NCBI GenBank assembly: GCA_044357345.1
Contig: JBIKPR010000082.1
Span: 1-9,670, forward strand
Reading direction: 5' to 3'
DNA from: JABMMZ01 sp044357345
GTDB taxonomy: Bacteria; Bacteroidota; Bacteroidia; NS11-12g; UBA955
DNA: 9,670 bases
The notes below the pieces were generated by a model. That model saw nothing but the letters and a program-made list of their open reading frames with translations. It searched no databases and was not told the DNA's origin. This document shows positions 1-6,065 of the stretch, one piece after another. The first letter of the stretch is position 1. Every line of letters begins with the position of its first letter. Both the position numbers and the translations under genes were made by a program.

Positions 1-30
1 GTTGGAGATAAAGGTTAATATGGCTTCCAT
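1..30 (-). CDS. NAD(P) transhydrogenase alpha subunit, membrane part (5' end only)
   Basis: Only the first ten codons are present, reading MEAILTFISN on the minus strand; the gene continues beyond the left edge. In three-subunit proton-translocating transhydrogenases a short membrane protein (PntAB, or alpha part 2) follows the soluble NAD-binding subunit, and such proteins often begin with a short acidic and hydrophobic segment like this one. The ATG lies 19 nt after the stop codon of the complete upstream pntA gene, as expected for one operon. The identification rests mainly on this context, because ten residues carry little information. Confidence 0.6.
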   Translation of the reverse strand, partial: MEAILTFISN

Positions 31-49
31 TATAAATTATTCGTATTGT

Positions 50-1150
50 TTATTTTAGTAAGTTTCCTTCTTTGCAAATCAGAGTTCCTTTGGTTATTTC
101 TTCTTCCATTTCCCATTTAAAACCATCTTTATTGGCTAAGTGGGTTAAGAAAGCATAGATATTTTTAGAGTAGCTTTCGCTGGCATTTTGAGCCAATTGT
201 GAAGGCAAATTAACCTCACCTACAATTTTAACCCCATGTTTAACTACCACTTTTCCAGCTTCACTTATCTCGCAGTTTCCACCTTGTTCTACAGCCATAT
301 CAACAATAATACTTCCTAATTTCATGGTTTTAACCATGTCTTCAGTAATTAATATTGGCGCTTTTTTGCCTGGTATTAAGGCAGTGGTGATTGCAATATC
401 TGCCGCAGCTAAATGTTTGCCTAATATTTCTCTTTGTTTTTTTAAGGTATCTTCACTGGTCTCTTTTACGTAACCACCTTCAATTTTTACCTCGCCTGTA
501 TCAAAACTTATGAATTTACCACCCAAAGATTCAACTTGTTCTTTGGTTTCTGGTCTGATATCGGTTACCTCAACCACAGCACCCAAACGTTTTGCAGTGC
601 CGATGGCTTGCAAACCAGCAACACCTGCACCAAAGATTAAAACTTTAGAAGGTGTAATGGTTCCTGCTGCTGTCATTAGCATTGGGAATATTCTAGCGGA
701 ATGTTGAGCACCTAGTATGACAGCTTTATAACCTGCAAGGTTTGCTTGCGAACTTAATGCATCCATGCTTTGCGCCCTTGAAATACGCGGAATAGCATCC
801 ATGGAAAATACGTTAATTTTCTTAGCATTTAATGCATTCAATAAGTCGGCATTGTTTAAATGGTAAACAAAAGAAATTAATGCAGAACCTTCTTTAAGAT
901 TTGGAATTTCTTCGTTAGAAGGGGCATTCACTTTTACTAAAACATCCGATTGATTGCATACGTCTTTGGCATTTTGTGCAATTTTCGCACCTGCTAATTC
1001 GTAGGCTGCATCAGAGAAATTTGAGGCAACACCTGCACCAGTTTCGATGCAACATTCAAATCCTTGTTTAATGAGGTTTTTTACTACTTCGGGACTCAAA
1101 GCGACGCGATTTTCAGCGGCTTTGGTCTCTTTTACAGTTCCTATGATCAT
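50..1150 (-). CDS. pntA: NAD(P) transhydrogenase subunit alpha, soluble NAD(H)-binding part
   Basis: This 366-residue protein matches domain I of proton-translocating transhydrogenase, which binds NAD(H) and passes hydride to NADP in the beta subunit while the membrane part moves protons. The N-terminal AlaDh/PNT domain starts with MIIGTVKETK and has the conserved ENRVALSP stretch. A loop at residues 122-141 carries conserved R, Q, D and S residues of the nucleotide site. The Rossmann motif GAGVAG is at 174-179, followed by an acidic TDIRP region. The protein ends without membrane helices, so the enzyme is the split, Rhodospirillum rubrum-like type, with the membrane segment encoded by the next gene downstream (start at 30). 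ATG at 1150 is the natural start, because homologues begin with the same K-E-T-K context. It is divergent from ald, a paralogue, across 167 bp. Confidence 0.95.
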   Translation of the reverse strand: MIIGTVKETKAAENRVALSPEVVKNLIKQGFECCIETGAGVASNFSDAAYELAGAKIAQNAKDVCNQSDVLVKVNAPSNEEIPNLKEGSALISFVYHLNNADLLNALNAKKINVFSMDAIPRISRAQSMDALSSQANLAGYKAVILGAQHSARIFPMLMTAAGTITPSKVLIFGAGVAGLQAIGTAKRLGAVVEVTDIRPETKEQVESLGGKFISFDTGEVKIEGGYVKETSEDTLKKQREILGKHLAAADIAITTALIPGKKAPILITEDMVKTMKLGSIIVDMAVEQGGNCEISEAGKVVVKHGVKIVGEVNLPSQLAQNASESYSKNIYAFLTHLANKDGFKWEMEEEITKGTLICKEGNLLK

Positions 1151-1157
1151 TTAGCGG

Positions 1158-1165
1158 CAAATGTA
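1158..1165 (-). promoter_or_regulatory. Putative Bacteroidota -7 element for pntA
   Basis: The minus strand reads TACATTTG, a full match to TAnnTTTG, ending 7 nt before the pntA ATG. No convincing -33 TTG element lies 19-21 nt upstream. Because transcription usually starts a few bases after this box, the pntA mRNA would have almost no leader. This is a motif match only. Confidence 0.45.
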
Positions 1166-1281
1166 TGATTTTTTTTGAATATGCGCATCTTATTGTTATG
1201 TTATGCAAAGATTGTGGTCATATAAATGTCGTTGCAAAGGCTCAATTTTAAACATTTTTTTTCTATACTAAAGGAATTAAC

Positions 1282-1289
1282 TATTTTTG
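1282..1289 (+). promoter_or_regulatory. Putative Bacteroidota -7 element for ald
   Basis: TATTTTTG matches TAnnTTTG and ends 28 nt before the ald ATG, predicting a leader of about 20 nt that is very A-rich and has no Shine-Dalgarno. The expected -33 region (around 1257-1262) is a T-run without a clear TTTG. Motif match only. Confidence 0.45.
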
Positions 1290-1317
1290 CACCACTTTTT
1301 TTAAAATAAATAAGAAT

Positions 1318-2430
1318 ATGATCATAGGAGTTCCAAAAGAAATTAAAAATAACGAAAACCGTGTTGCGGTTACCCCAGCAGGTGTTAGTGAATTTGTAAG
1401 ACACGGACATACAGTGTATGTGCAAAGTACTGCAGGCGAAGGCAGCGGTTTTTCAAATGAGGAATATGTTGAGGCAGGTGCTCAATTAATGCCAACAATT
1501 GAAGAAGTATATGCAATTGCTGACATGATTATTAAAGTAAAAGAGCCCATTGAAAGCGAATACAAATTGATTAAGAAGGACCAATTGTTATTTACGTATT
1601 TCCACTTTGCTTCTCACCAGCCGTTAACAAACGCTATGATTGAAAGCGGAGCGGTTTGCTTGGCTTATGAAACAGTTGAAAAAGCTGACCGTTCATTGCC
1701 ATTATTGGTTCCAATGAGTGAGGTTGCTGGTAGAATGAGCATACAAGAAGGCGCAAAATATTTAGAAAAACCATTGGGTGGTCGCGGTATCCTTTTGGGT
1801 GGCGTACCAGGTGTTAAACCAGCAGATGTACTTGTATTAGGTGGTGGAATTGTTGGAACTCAAGCGGCTAAAATGGCTGCTGGATTAGGTTCACAAGTTA
1901 CCATCATGGATATTTCAATTCCTAGATTAAGACAATTGGATGACATCATGCCGGCAAATGTGCAAACATTGTACAGCAATGGATACAATGTGAGACAAGC
2001 AATAAAAACAGCTGATTTAGTTATCGGTGGTGTTTTGATTCCAGGTGCAAAAGCACCACATTTGATTACCAAAGATATGTTGAAATTGATGAAGAAAGGT
2101 GCAGTATTGGTAGACGTTGCGGTTGACCAAGGTGGATGTTTTGAAACCACTAAAGCAACTACCCATGCTGATCCTACATACGTAATCGATGGCATTATTC
2201 ACTACTGCGTGGCTAACATGCCAGGTGCGGTTCCTTATACTTCAACTTTGGCTTTAACGAATGCTACACTTCCTTATGCAATTCAATTGGCAAACAAAGG
2301 ATGGAAAGAAGCTTGCAAACAAAATGCTGAATTATTGGTTGGCTTAAACGTTGTTGCTGGTAAAGTAGTTTACAAAGGTGTATCAGAAGCATTTAATTTG
2401 CCATACACACCAGTAGAGCAAGTATTATAA
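1318..2430 (+). CDS. ald: Alanine dehydrogenase
   Basis: This 370-residue protein should catalyse NAD-dependent, reversible oxidative deamination of L-alanine to pyruvate and ammonia in the cytoplasm. The residues known from bacterial alanine dehydrogenases sit at the standard positions: R15 (in ENRVAVTP) and K75 (in KVKEP) for substrate binding, H96 (in TYFHFAS) and D270 (in DVAVDQGG) for catalysis. The Rossmann motif GGGIVG is at 175-180, and the acidic D198 at the end of the following strand favours NAD over NADP. Length and colinearity with the family are complete, and the start MIIGVPKEIK is canonical. The gene is monocistronic, with a strong terminator starting 43 nt after its stop. Its divergent neighbour pntA is a paralogue, but the catalytic residues clearly separate the two. 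Confidence 0.97.
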   Translation: MIIGVPKEIKNNENRVAVTPAGVSEFVRHGHTVYVQSTAGEGSGFSNEEYVEAGAQLMPTIEEVYAIADMIIKVKEPIESEYKLIKKDQLLFTYFHFASHQPLTNAMIESGAVCLAYETVEKADRSLPLLVPMSEVAGRMSIQEGAKYLEKPLGGRGILLGGVPGVKPADVLVLGGGIVGTQAAKMAAGLGSQVTIMDISIPRLRQLDDIMPANVQTLYSNGYNVRQAIKTADLVIGGVLIPGAKAPHLITKDMLKLMKKGAVLVDVAVDQGGCFETTKATTHADPTYVIDGIIHYCVANMPGAVPYTSTLALTNATLPYAIQLANKGWKEACKQNAELLVGLNVVAGKVVYKGVSEAFNLPYTPVEQVL

Positions 2431-2472
2431 TTGACAATTTCCTGCATGCATTTCTTTTAGAAATGACAATAA

Positions 2473-2505
2473 AAAACGGGTTCCATTGGAACCCGTTTTC
2501 TTTTT
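2473..2505. terminator. Bidirectional intrinsic terminator between ald and the cytochrome b5-like gene
   Basis: The stem AAAACGGGTTCC / GGAACCCGTTTT (2473-2484 and 2488-2499) pairs perfectly over 12 bp around a 3-nt loop and has a GC-rich core. On the plus strand it is followed by C then TTTTT, serving ald. On the minus strand the same stem is followed by further T residues, serving the convergent gene that ends at 2538. The symmetry and the position between two convergent stop codons make a bidirectional terminator very likely. Confidence 0.9.
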
Positions 2506-2522
2506 GCGTTTTCTTTAATGTA

Positions 2523-2538
2523 AAAATACTGTCATAAT
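2523..2538 (+). repeat. 16-bp direct repeat, copy 1
   Basis: AAAATACTGTCATAAT is identical to 4680-4695. This copy lies just past the terminator, and its last base is part of the stop codon of the cytochrome b5-like gene. The two copies bracket the cytochrome b5 / two-component module. The function is unknown: it could be a regulator-binding site or the trace of a rearrangement. Confidence 0.5.
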
Positions 2539-2768
2539 TAGACCAAAATGCCGACCTGTTTAAACTTCTGAAATACGGTTTCAGTGTGAGGGGCATCTTT
2601 AAGTTCTTCACTAAGGTCTTGACCCGCCCAATGCTCGTAATGCTTGCCATTTCGCCAAAGACGGCTTTCTGTGACATCATAAATTTTGCCCAAATATGCA
2701 ACCCAAATTTCTGGTTTGTCTTGCCCATTTCTTAGTGCCAATTGTTGTAAAGTGTATTTTGCTTCCAT
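2538..2768 (-). CDS. Small cytochrome b5-like haem-binding protein
   Basis: This 76-residue protein resembles the bacterial branch of the cytochrome b5-like haem/steroid-binding family. It opens with YTLQQLALRNGQDKP, continues with the strand WVAYLGKIYDVT and then LWRNGKHYEHWAGQDLSEEL. Two histidines are placed like the family's axial haem ligands: H46 in EHWAG, replacing the usual HPGG, and H61 in DAPH. It has no signal peptide or membrane segment, so it is probably a soluble cytoplasmic b-type electron carrier or haem-binding protein; the partner is unknown. I chose the ATG at 2768. The frame can be extended to a GTG at 2804, but that codon overlaps a putative -7 promoter box, and homologues start close to the YTL segment. 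It is divergent from the sensor kinase gene and ends just before the bidirectional terminator. Confidence 0.8.
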   Translation of the reverse strand: MEAKYTLQQLALRNGQDKPEIWVAYLGKIYDVTESRLWRNGKHYEHWAGQDLSEELKDAPHTETVFQKFKQVGILV

Positions 2769-2788
2769 CTGAGAAGTTTGAAATGCCT

Positions 2789-2796
2789 TAATTTTG
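2789..2796 (+). promoter_or_regulatory. Putative -7 element for the sensor kinase / regulator operon
   Basis: TAATTTTG matches TAnnTTTG. Transcription would begin near 2801-2803, which excludes the TTG at 2778 as start codon and favours TTG at 2820. No clear -33 box is visible. It lies 7 bp from an oppositely oriented box at 2804-2811. Confidence 0.4.
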
Positions 2797-2803
2797 TAGC
2801 TCA

Positions 2804-2811
2804 CAAATATA
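2804..2811 (-). promoter_or_regulatory. Putative -7 element for the cytochrome b5-like gene
   Basis: The minus strand reads TATATTTG, a full TAnnTTTG match, placing the transcript start near 2798 and giving a leader of about 30 nt before ATG 2768. It faces the box at 2789-2796, so the two promoters overlap and probably cannot be occupied at the same time. Confidence 0.45.
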
Positions 2812-2819
2812 ATCTGATT

Positions 2820-3965
2820 TTGAAGTTAAGACTATTTCTTGTTTTTGTAATTGTATACATCATTGCGGTTTTCGGCTGGTGGTTGTATTCATTCATTAAT
2901 TATACAGAAAAGGAGTACAAATTGGAATCCAACAATTTGAAGTTAAATTCATTTGTCATACACAATCAGATAAATGAATACATAGATAAGTTACAAGGCA
3001 CTGAAACCCAATCGCCATATTCTATATACAAGAAGCATGTAAGGGAAATTAATTCATTACATGAAAGTTTAAACAATGGGTATAATATAAAGACCAGTTT
3101 ATCGATTGTTGACAGCAATGGAAATTTATACAATTTACTAAAAATAGATATTTCCCCTGAAGAATTTAAATCCATCCAAAAAACCTTTATTAAGAAACAA
3201 AGGGCTTTTTATTCAGAAGTTATATTCTTTACCATTTTAGTCATTTCAGGCGTGGTATGGGTGTTCGGAAAATTAGAATCACTTCTTAATTTGAATAAAA
3301 TGCAGAATAATTTTTTACTTTCGGTTACACACGAATTAAAAACGCCATTGACTGCTATTAAGTTAAGCTCACAGACTTTGCAACATCGAAAAATTGATGT
3401 AGAAATTCAAAATACTTTGATTCAGCAAATCGTTAATAATTCTGACCGTTTGAATGAGTTGTTGGATAATGTATTGCTCGCGACTAGAATTGACGGTAAA
3501 AGTTACAATTACAACATGTCGATGGTAGATTTGACAGAGTTGATTCACAAGACAGCAGATCTGGTTTTATGCCAACCAAATTTCACTGGTCAATTTATTT
3601 TCCATGAACAAGAAAGGCGAATATTAGGAGATGAAATATCTTTAAAACTGGTTTTCAGCAATCTGTTTCAAAATGCCATAAAATATGCAGGAAATAACTC
3701 TCTGATTACCGTAAGTTATTCTTATGAGAATGGACAATTGAATGTAGCTATATCAGACAATGGCCGTGGAATTGCCCCAAAAGAGTATAAATCGATCTTC
3801 ATGAAGTTTTACAGAGTAGGAGACGAGAATACAAGAGAGAATAAGGGCACAGGCTTGGGACTATTTCTTGTCAAACAAATTTTGAAATCGCACAACGCAA
3901 ACATTCGTGCAGAGGCAAATATACCTCAAGGCACAACTTTTTATATTACTTTTAAACAACACTAA
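2820..3965 (+). CDS. Membrane-bound sensor histidine kinase
   Basis: With a TTG start at 2820 the protein has 381 residues and begins MKLRLFLVFVIVYII. It has a first membrane helix at about 4-22, an extracytoplasmic region of roughly 105 mostly helical residues that I do not recognise as a named sensor domain, and a second helix at about 130-150. The kinase core is complete: H-box VTHELKTPLT with phospho-acceptor H171, N-box with N285, G1 box DNGRGI at 313-318, and G2 box GTGLG at 343-347. The first in-frame ATG is deep in the protein, just before the H-box, so a non-ATG start is required. TTG 2778 is possible (395 residues) but lies upstream of the likely transcript start. The stop codon is one base before the response regulator start, so the two form one operon. 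The signal is unknown; the neighbouring haem-uptake operon suggests haem or iron status or envelope state. Confidence 0.9.
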   Translation: MKLRLFLVFVIVYIIAVFGWWLYSFINYTEKEYKLESNNLKLNSFVIHNQINEYIDKLQGTETQSPYSIYKKHVREINSLHESLNNGYNIKTSLSIVDSNGNLYNLLKIDISPEEFKSIQKTFIKKQRAFYSEVIFFTILVISGVVWVFGKLESLLNLNKMQNNFLLSVTHELKTPLTAIKLSSQTLQHRKIDVEIQNTLIQQIVNNSDRLNELLDNVLLATRIDGKSYNYNMSMVDLTELIHKTADLVLCQPNFTGQFIFHEQERRILGDEISLKLVFSNLFQNAIKYAGNNSLITVSYSYENGQLNVAISDNGRGIAPKEYKSIFMKFYRVGDENTRENKGTGLGLFLVKQILKSHNANIRAEANIPQGTTFYITFKQH

Positions 3966-3966
3966 G

Positions 3967-4668
3967 ATGAGCAAAAGAATTTTACTGGTAGAAGATGAAT
4001 CCAGTCTGCACGATTTACTTAAATTAAATCTAGAGATGGATGGCAATAAAGTTGTTGGTGTTAAAGATGGAACAACTGCAGTTGCAAAATTTAAAGATGA
4101 GCAATTTGATTTGGTCATCTTAGACATTATGATTCCTGGTATAGATGGCCTAAATGTTTGCGAAAACATCAGATTAAAGAACCAAGAGGTACCCATTTTA
4201 TTTCTCAGCGCTAAAAACAGAGTTGAAGACCGAATTGCGGGTTTAAAAAAAGGTGCTGATGATTATTTGACCAAACCATTCAATTTGGAGGAATTACAAT
4301 TGCGCATTAACAACCTAATGAACAGAAAGGGGGCTAATGCGGCAATATCTAATATTGGATTAAGAGAGTTTGATTTTGGTGGCAACCACATTAATTTTGA
4401 AAAACATGAAGCAAAGGGGCCTAATGGAGAGTTTAACTTAACCAAGAAAGAGGTATTGCTCTTAAAGCTATTAATCGATCATAAAAACGAAGTTGTGAGT
4501 AGAGAAAAAATTCTGCAAACAGTATGGGGTTATTCAGTGTATCCTTCGACAAGAACTATTGATAATTTTATTTTATCGTTTAGAAAGTATTTTGAAATTG
4601 ACCCTAAAAATCCTAAGTTTTTTAATGCTATTAGAGGTGTTGGATATATATTTGAATTCAAAGAATAG
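3967..4668 (+). CDS. OmpR/PhoB-family DNA-binding response regulator
   Basis: This 233-residue protein has a complete receiver domain: acidic pocket E9 and D10, phospho-acceptor D53 in LVILDIMIPG, S81 and K103 (in YLTKPF). A winged-helix output domain occupies about residues 135-233, with the family signatures LTKKEVLLLKLL, VVSREKILQTVWG, STRTIDNFI and the terminal IRGVGYIFE wing. The start ATG at 3967 follows the kinase stop by a single base and gives the standard MSKRILLVEDE opening; the longer in-frame extension back to 3907 lies inside the kinase gene and is not needed. It is the cognate partner of the kinase. As a transcription factor it probably binds direct repeats near its target promoters. 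The next operon starts 95 nt downstream and has a candidate site at 4680-4695; regulation of that operon is inference. Confidence 0.95.
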   Translation: MSKRILLVEDESSLHDLLKLNLEMDGNKVVGVKDGTTAVAKFKDEQFDLVILDIMIPGIDGLNVCENIRLKNQEVPILFLSAKNRVEDRIAGLKKGADDYLTKPFNLEELQLRINNLMNRKGANAAISNIGLREFDFGGNHINFEKHEAKGPNGEFNLTKKEVLLLKLLIDHKNEVVSREKILQTVWGYSVYPSTRTIDNFILSFRKYFEIDPKNPKFFNAIRGVGYIFEFKE

Positions 4669-4679
4669 ATTCTTGTGTC

Positions 4680-4695
4680 AAAATACTGTCATAAT
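4680..4695 (+). repeat. 16-bp direct repeat, copy 2, upstream of the haem-uptake operon
   Basis: Identical to 2523-2538. Here it lies in the 95-nt gap after the response regulator, about 33 bp upstream of a -7 box. The expected transcript start is near 4742, so the site sits around -47 to -62, a usual place for an activator site. It could be bound by the regulator encoded immediately upstream, but a single repeat unit does not show that. Confidence 0.5.
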
Positions 4696-4728
4696 CTAAA
4701 TTTATAGCAGTGAACACTAATAATTAAG

Positions 4729-4736
4729 TAAATTTG
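4729..4736 (+). promoter_or_regulatory. Putative -7 element for the HmuY-receptor-HmuY operon
   Basis: TAAATTTG matches TAnnTTTG and ends 27 nt before the ATG at 4764. The presumed leader is AT-rich and lacks a Shine-Dalgarno. A -33 TTTG is not evident, which would fit a promoter that depends on an activator. Confidence 0.5.
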
Positions 4737-4763
4737 CGGCAACAAAATTATCAATTATAAAAA

Positions 4764-6065
4764 ATGAAAAAAATATTCTTATTAGCTTTACTAAGTATTA
4801 GTTTATCAGGTGTTTATGCACAGGTTTGTCCGGCAAACGACAGTGTTAGTATGGGACCTGGTTCTGGAACTGATGTTTTTTACAGTTTAAAAAAGGCAAA
4901 GAACACTGGAAATGGCGTTGTTTCTTCATCTCCAAACAATAACTGGCACCTTGCAATTTCTGTTCAAACAAGCAATTTCCCTTACAATCCAGCAAATGGC
5001 GTTGCAATTCGTGTTAACTCGGTATTGGGCGAAAATCCACAAGCAGGAATGACAGGAACCAAATTGGTTAAATTGAGTGGTGCAAACGTCAGCAATTGGA
5101 GAAACGCAGATACCACCGGTTTAGGTTCATTGCCTGAACTATTAGATTCTGATAGCACTTGGAATTTAAGCGCATTTACCAGCACATATCCAAAAGCAGG
5201 ACCATTTAACTTCATCTGGGGAACCTATAACCAAAACAACAAAAATGTTGAAAGCAATGGCAACGTATATGTATTGTACAATAAATCTGCAAATTGGTAC
5301 AAAAAAATCAATGTTAAGGAACTGTCTTGGGATACCACTTGGCATATCATTATCTCTAACATTGACAACACAGATTCTGTGTATTTGAAAGTTAGTAAAA
5401 AGAATTATCCAAAACGCATGTTTGTATACTACAATGTGTTGACAAAACAACTTTTAGATAGAGAGCCAGATTCTGACCAATGGGATATGTTGTGGACCAA
5501 ATACAAAGCCATGATTGATTTCAATGGCAGTAAAGTTCCATATTCAGTAACAGGTGTATTGAGCAACCCGACGGCTAAAGTGGCAAAAAATCTTGGTAAA
5601 AAATGCAATGAGGTTTGGTTGGCAAATAAAACAGCTAAAGTAAATCCTAGTATTTCTGCTATTGGCTCAGATTGGAAAACATTTACCGGAACTGCATATG
5701 CCATTACTGATACTTTTGTGTATTTTATTACTAACCGTGATACCCAAACATATAAAGTTACCATGAAGTCATACGCTGGGGGATCAAAAGGAAGAACAAC
5801 TTTTAATTTTTACCAAGCAACTCTGGGTCTTGAGTCAAATGATGTTGTGGACGCAATAAGTTTGTACCCAAATCCATCAAATGGAATTGTTAGAATCAAT
5901 GCAGATCTTGCCATTGAGTCTATTTCGATCATAGATTTACAAGGTCAAATGCTTCTTAACACAAAAGAAAATTTTGTTGACGTTTCTAATTTATCAGCTG
6001 GAATCTATTTGGTATTGATTCAAACAGAAGTTGGTTTGGTAAAGAAAACACTTATCAAGGAATAG
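4764..6065 (+). CDS. Secreted HmuY-like protein with type IX secretion sorting domain
   Basis: The protein has 433 residues. A signal peptide (KK, then a hydrophobic stretch) is probably cleaved after YA at 19, leaving Q20. The C-terminal 71 residues (363-433) form a type A T9SS sorting domain, with YPNP at 368-371, then IIDLQGQ, LSAGIYLVLI and a terminal KKTLIK. It should therefore cross the outer membrane by T9SS and be anchored to the surface or released. The roughly 340 residues between resemble the HmuY-family lipoprotein encoded two genes downstream: QWDMLWTKYKA against GWDLVFTRYNH, VPYSVTGVLSNP against FPYRVSGVLSNP, and AIGSDWKTF against VIGYDWKSH. It has only two histidines, H62 and H194, both directly after Trp. 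Haem binding is inferred from family and context, and the ligands are unknown. It is the first gene of the operon, and its TAG stop directly abuts the receptor start in the same frame. Confidence 0.8.
   Translation: MKKIFLLALLSISLSGVYAQVCPANDSVSMGPGSGTDVFYSLKKAKNTGNGVVSSSPNNNWHLAISVQTSNFPYNPANGVAIRVNSVLGENPQAGMTGTKLVKLSGANVSNWRNADTTGLGSLPELLDSDSTWNLSAFTSTYPKAGPFNFIWGTYNQNNKNVESNGNVYVLYNKSANWYKKINVKELSWDTTWHIIISNIDNTDSVYLKVSKKNYPKRMFVYYNVLTKQLLDREPDSDQWDMLWTKYKAMIDFNGSKVPYSVTGVLSNPTAKVAKNLGKKCNEVWLANKTAKVNPSISAIGSDWKTFTGTAYAITDTFVYFITNRDTQTYKVTMKSYAGGSKGRTTFNFYQATLGLESNDVVDAISLYPNPSNGIVRINADLAIESISIIDLQGQMLLNTKENFVDVSNLSAGIYLVLIQTEVGLVKKTLIKE
6057..6062 (+). promoter_or_regulatory. Shine-Dalgarno-like AAGGAA deciding the receptor start
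   Basis: AAGGAA lies inside the last codons of the upstream gene, directly before its TAG stop and about 4 nt from the TTG at 6066. In a window otherwise poor in such sites, it supports TTG 6066 as the true receptor start and suggests translational coupling. Confidence 0.55.

Noticed and set aside
1860..2202. Minus-strand open frames inside ald and similar ones in pntA, the regulator and the secreted-protein gene
   Set aside because: They overlap fully with strongly supported genes, show no recognisable domains and are expected shadow frames.
2449..2465. Small hairpin CATTTCT-TTT-AGAAATG after ald
   Set aside because: It is AT-rich, has no T-run, and lies just before the much stronger terminator at 2473-2505, so it is probably incidental.
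2769..2804. Longer cytochrome b5-like protein from GTG 2804
   Set aside because: The GTG overlaps the minus-strand -7 box, so it would not be in the transcript, and homologues start near the YTL segment.
2778..2819. Longer kinase N-terminus from TTG 2778
   Set aside because: It contains the putative promoter box 2789-2796 and adds residues before an already well-formed N-terminal signal-anchor; TTG 2820 is more likely.
2523..4695. The 16-bp repeat pair as attachment sites of a mobile element
   Set aside because: No integrase, transposase or other mobility gene lies between or beside the copies, and the bracketed genes look native in base use.
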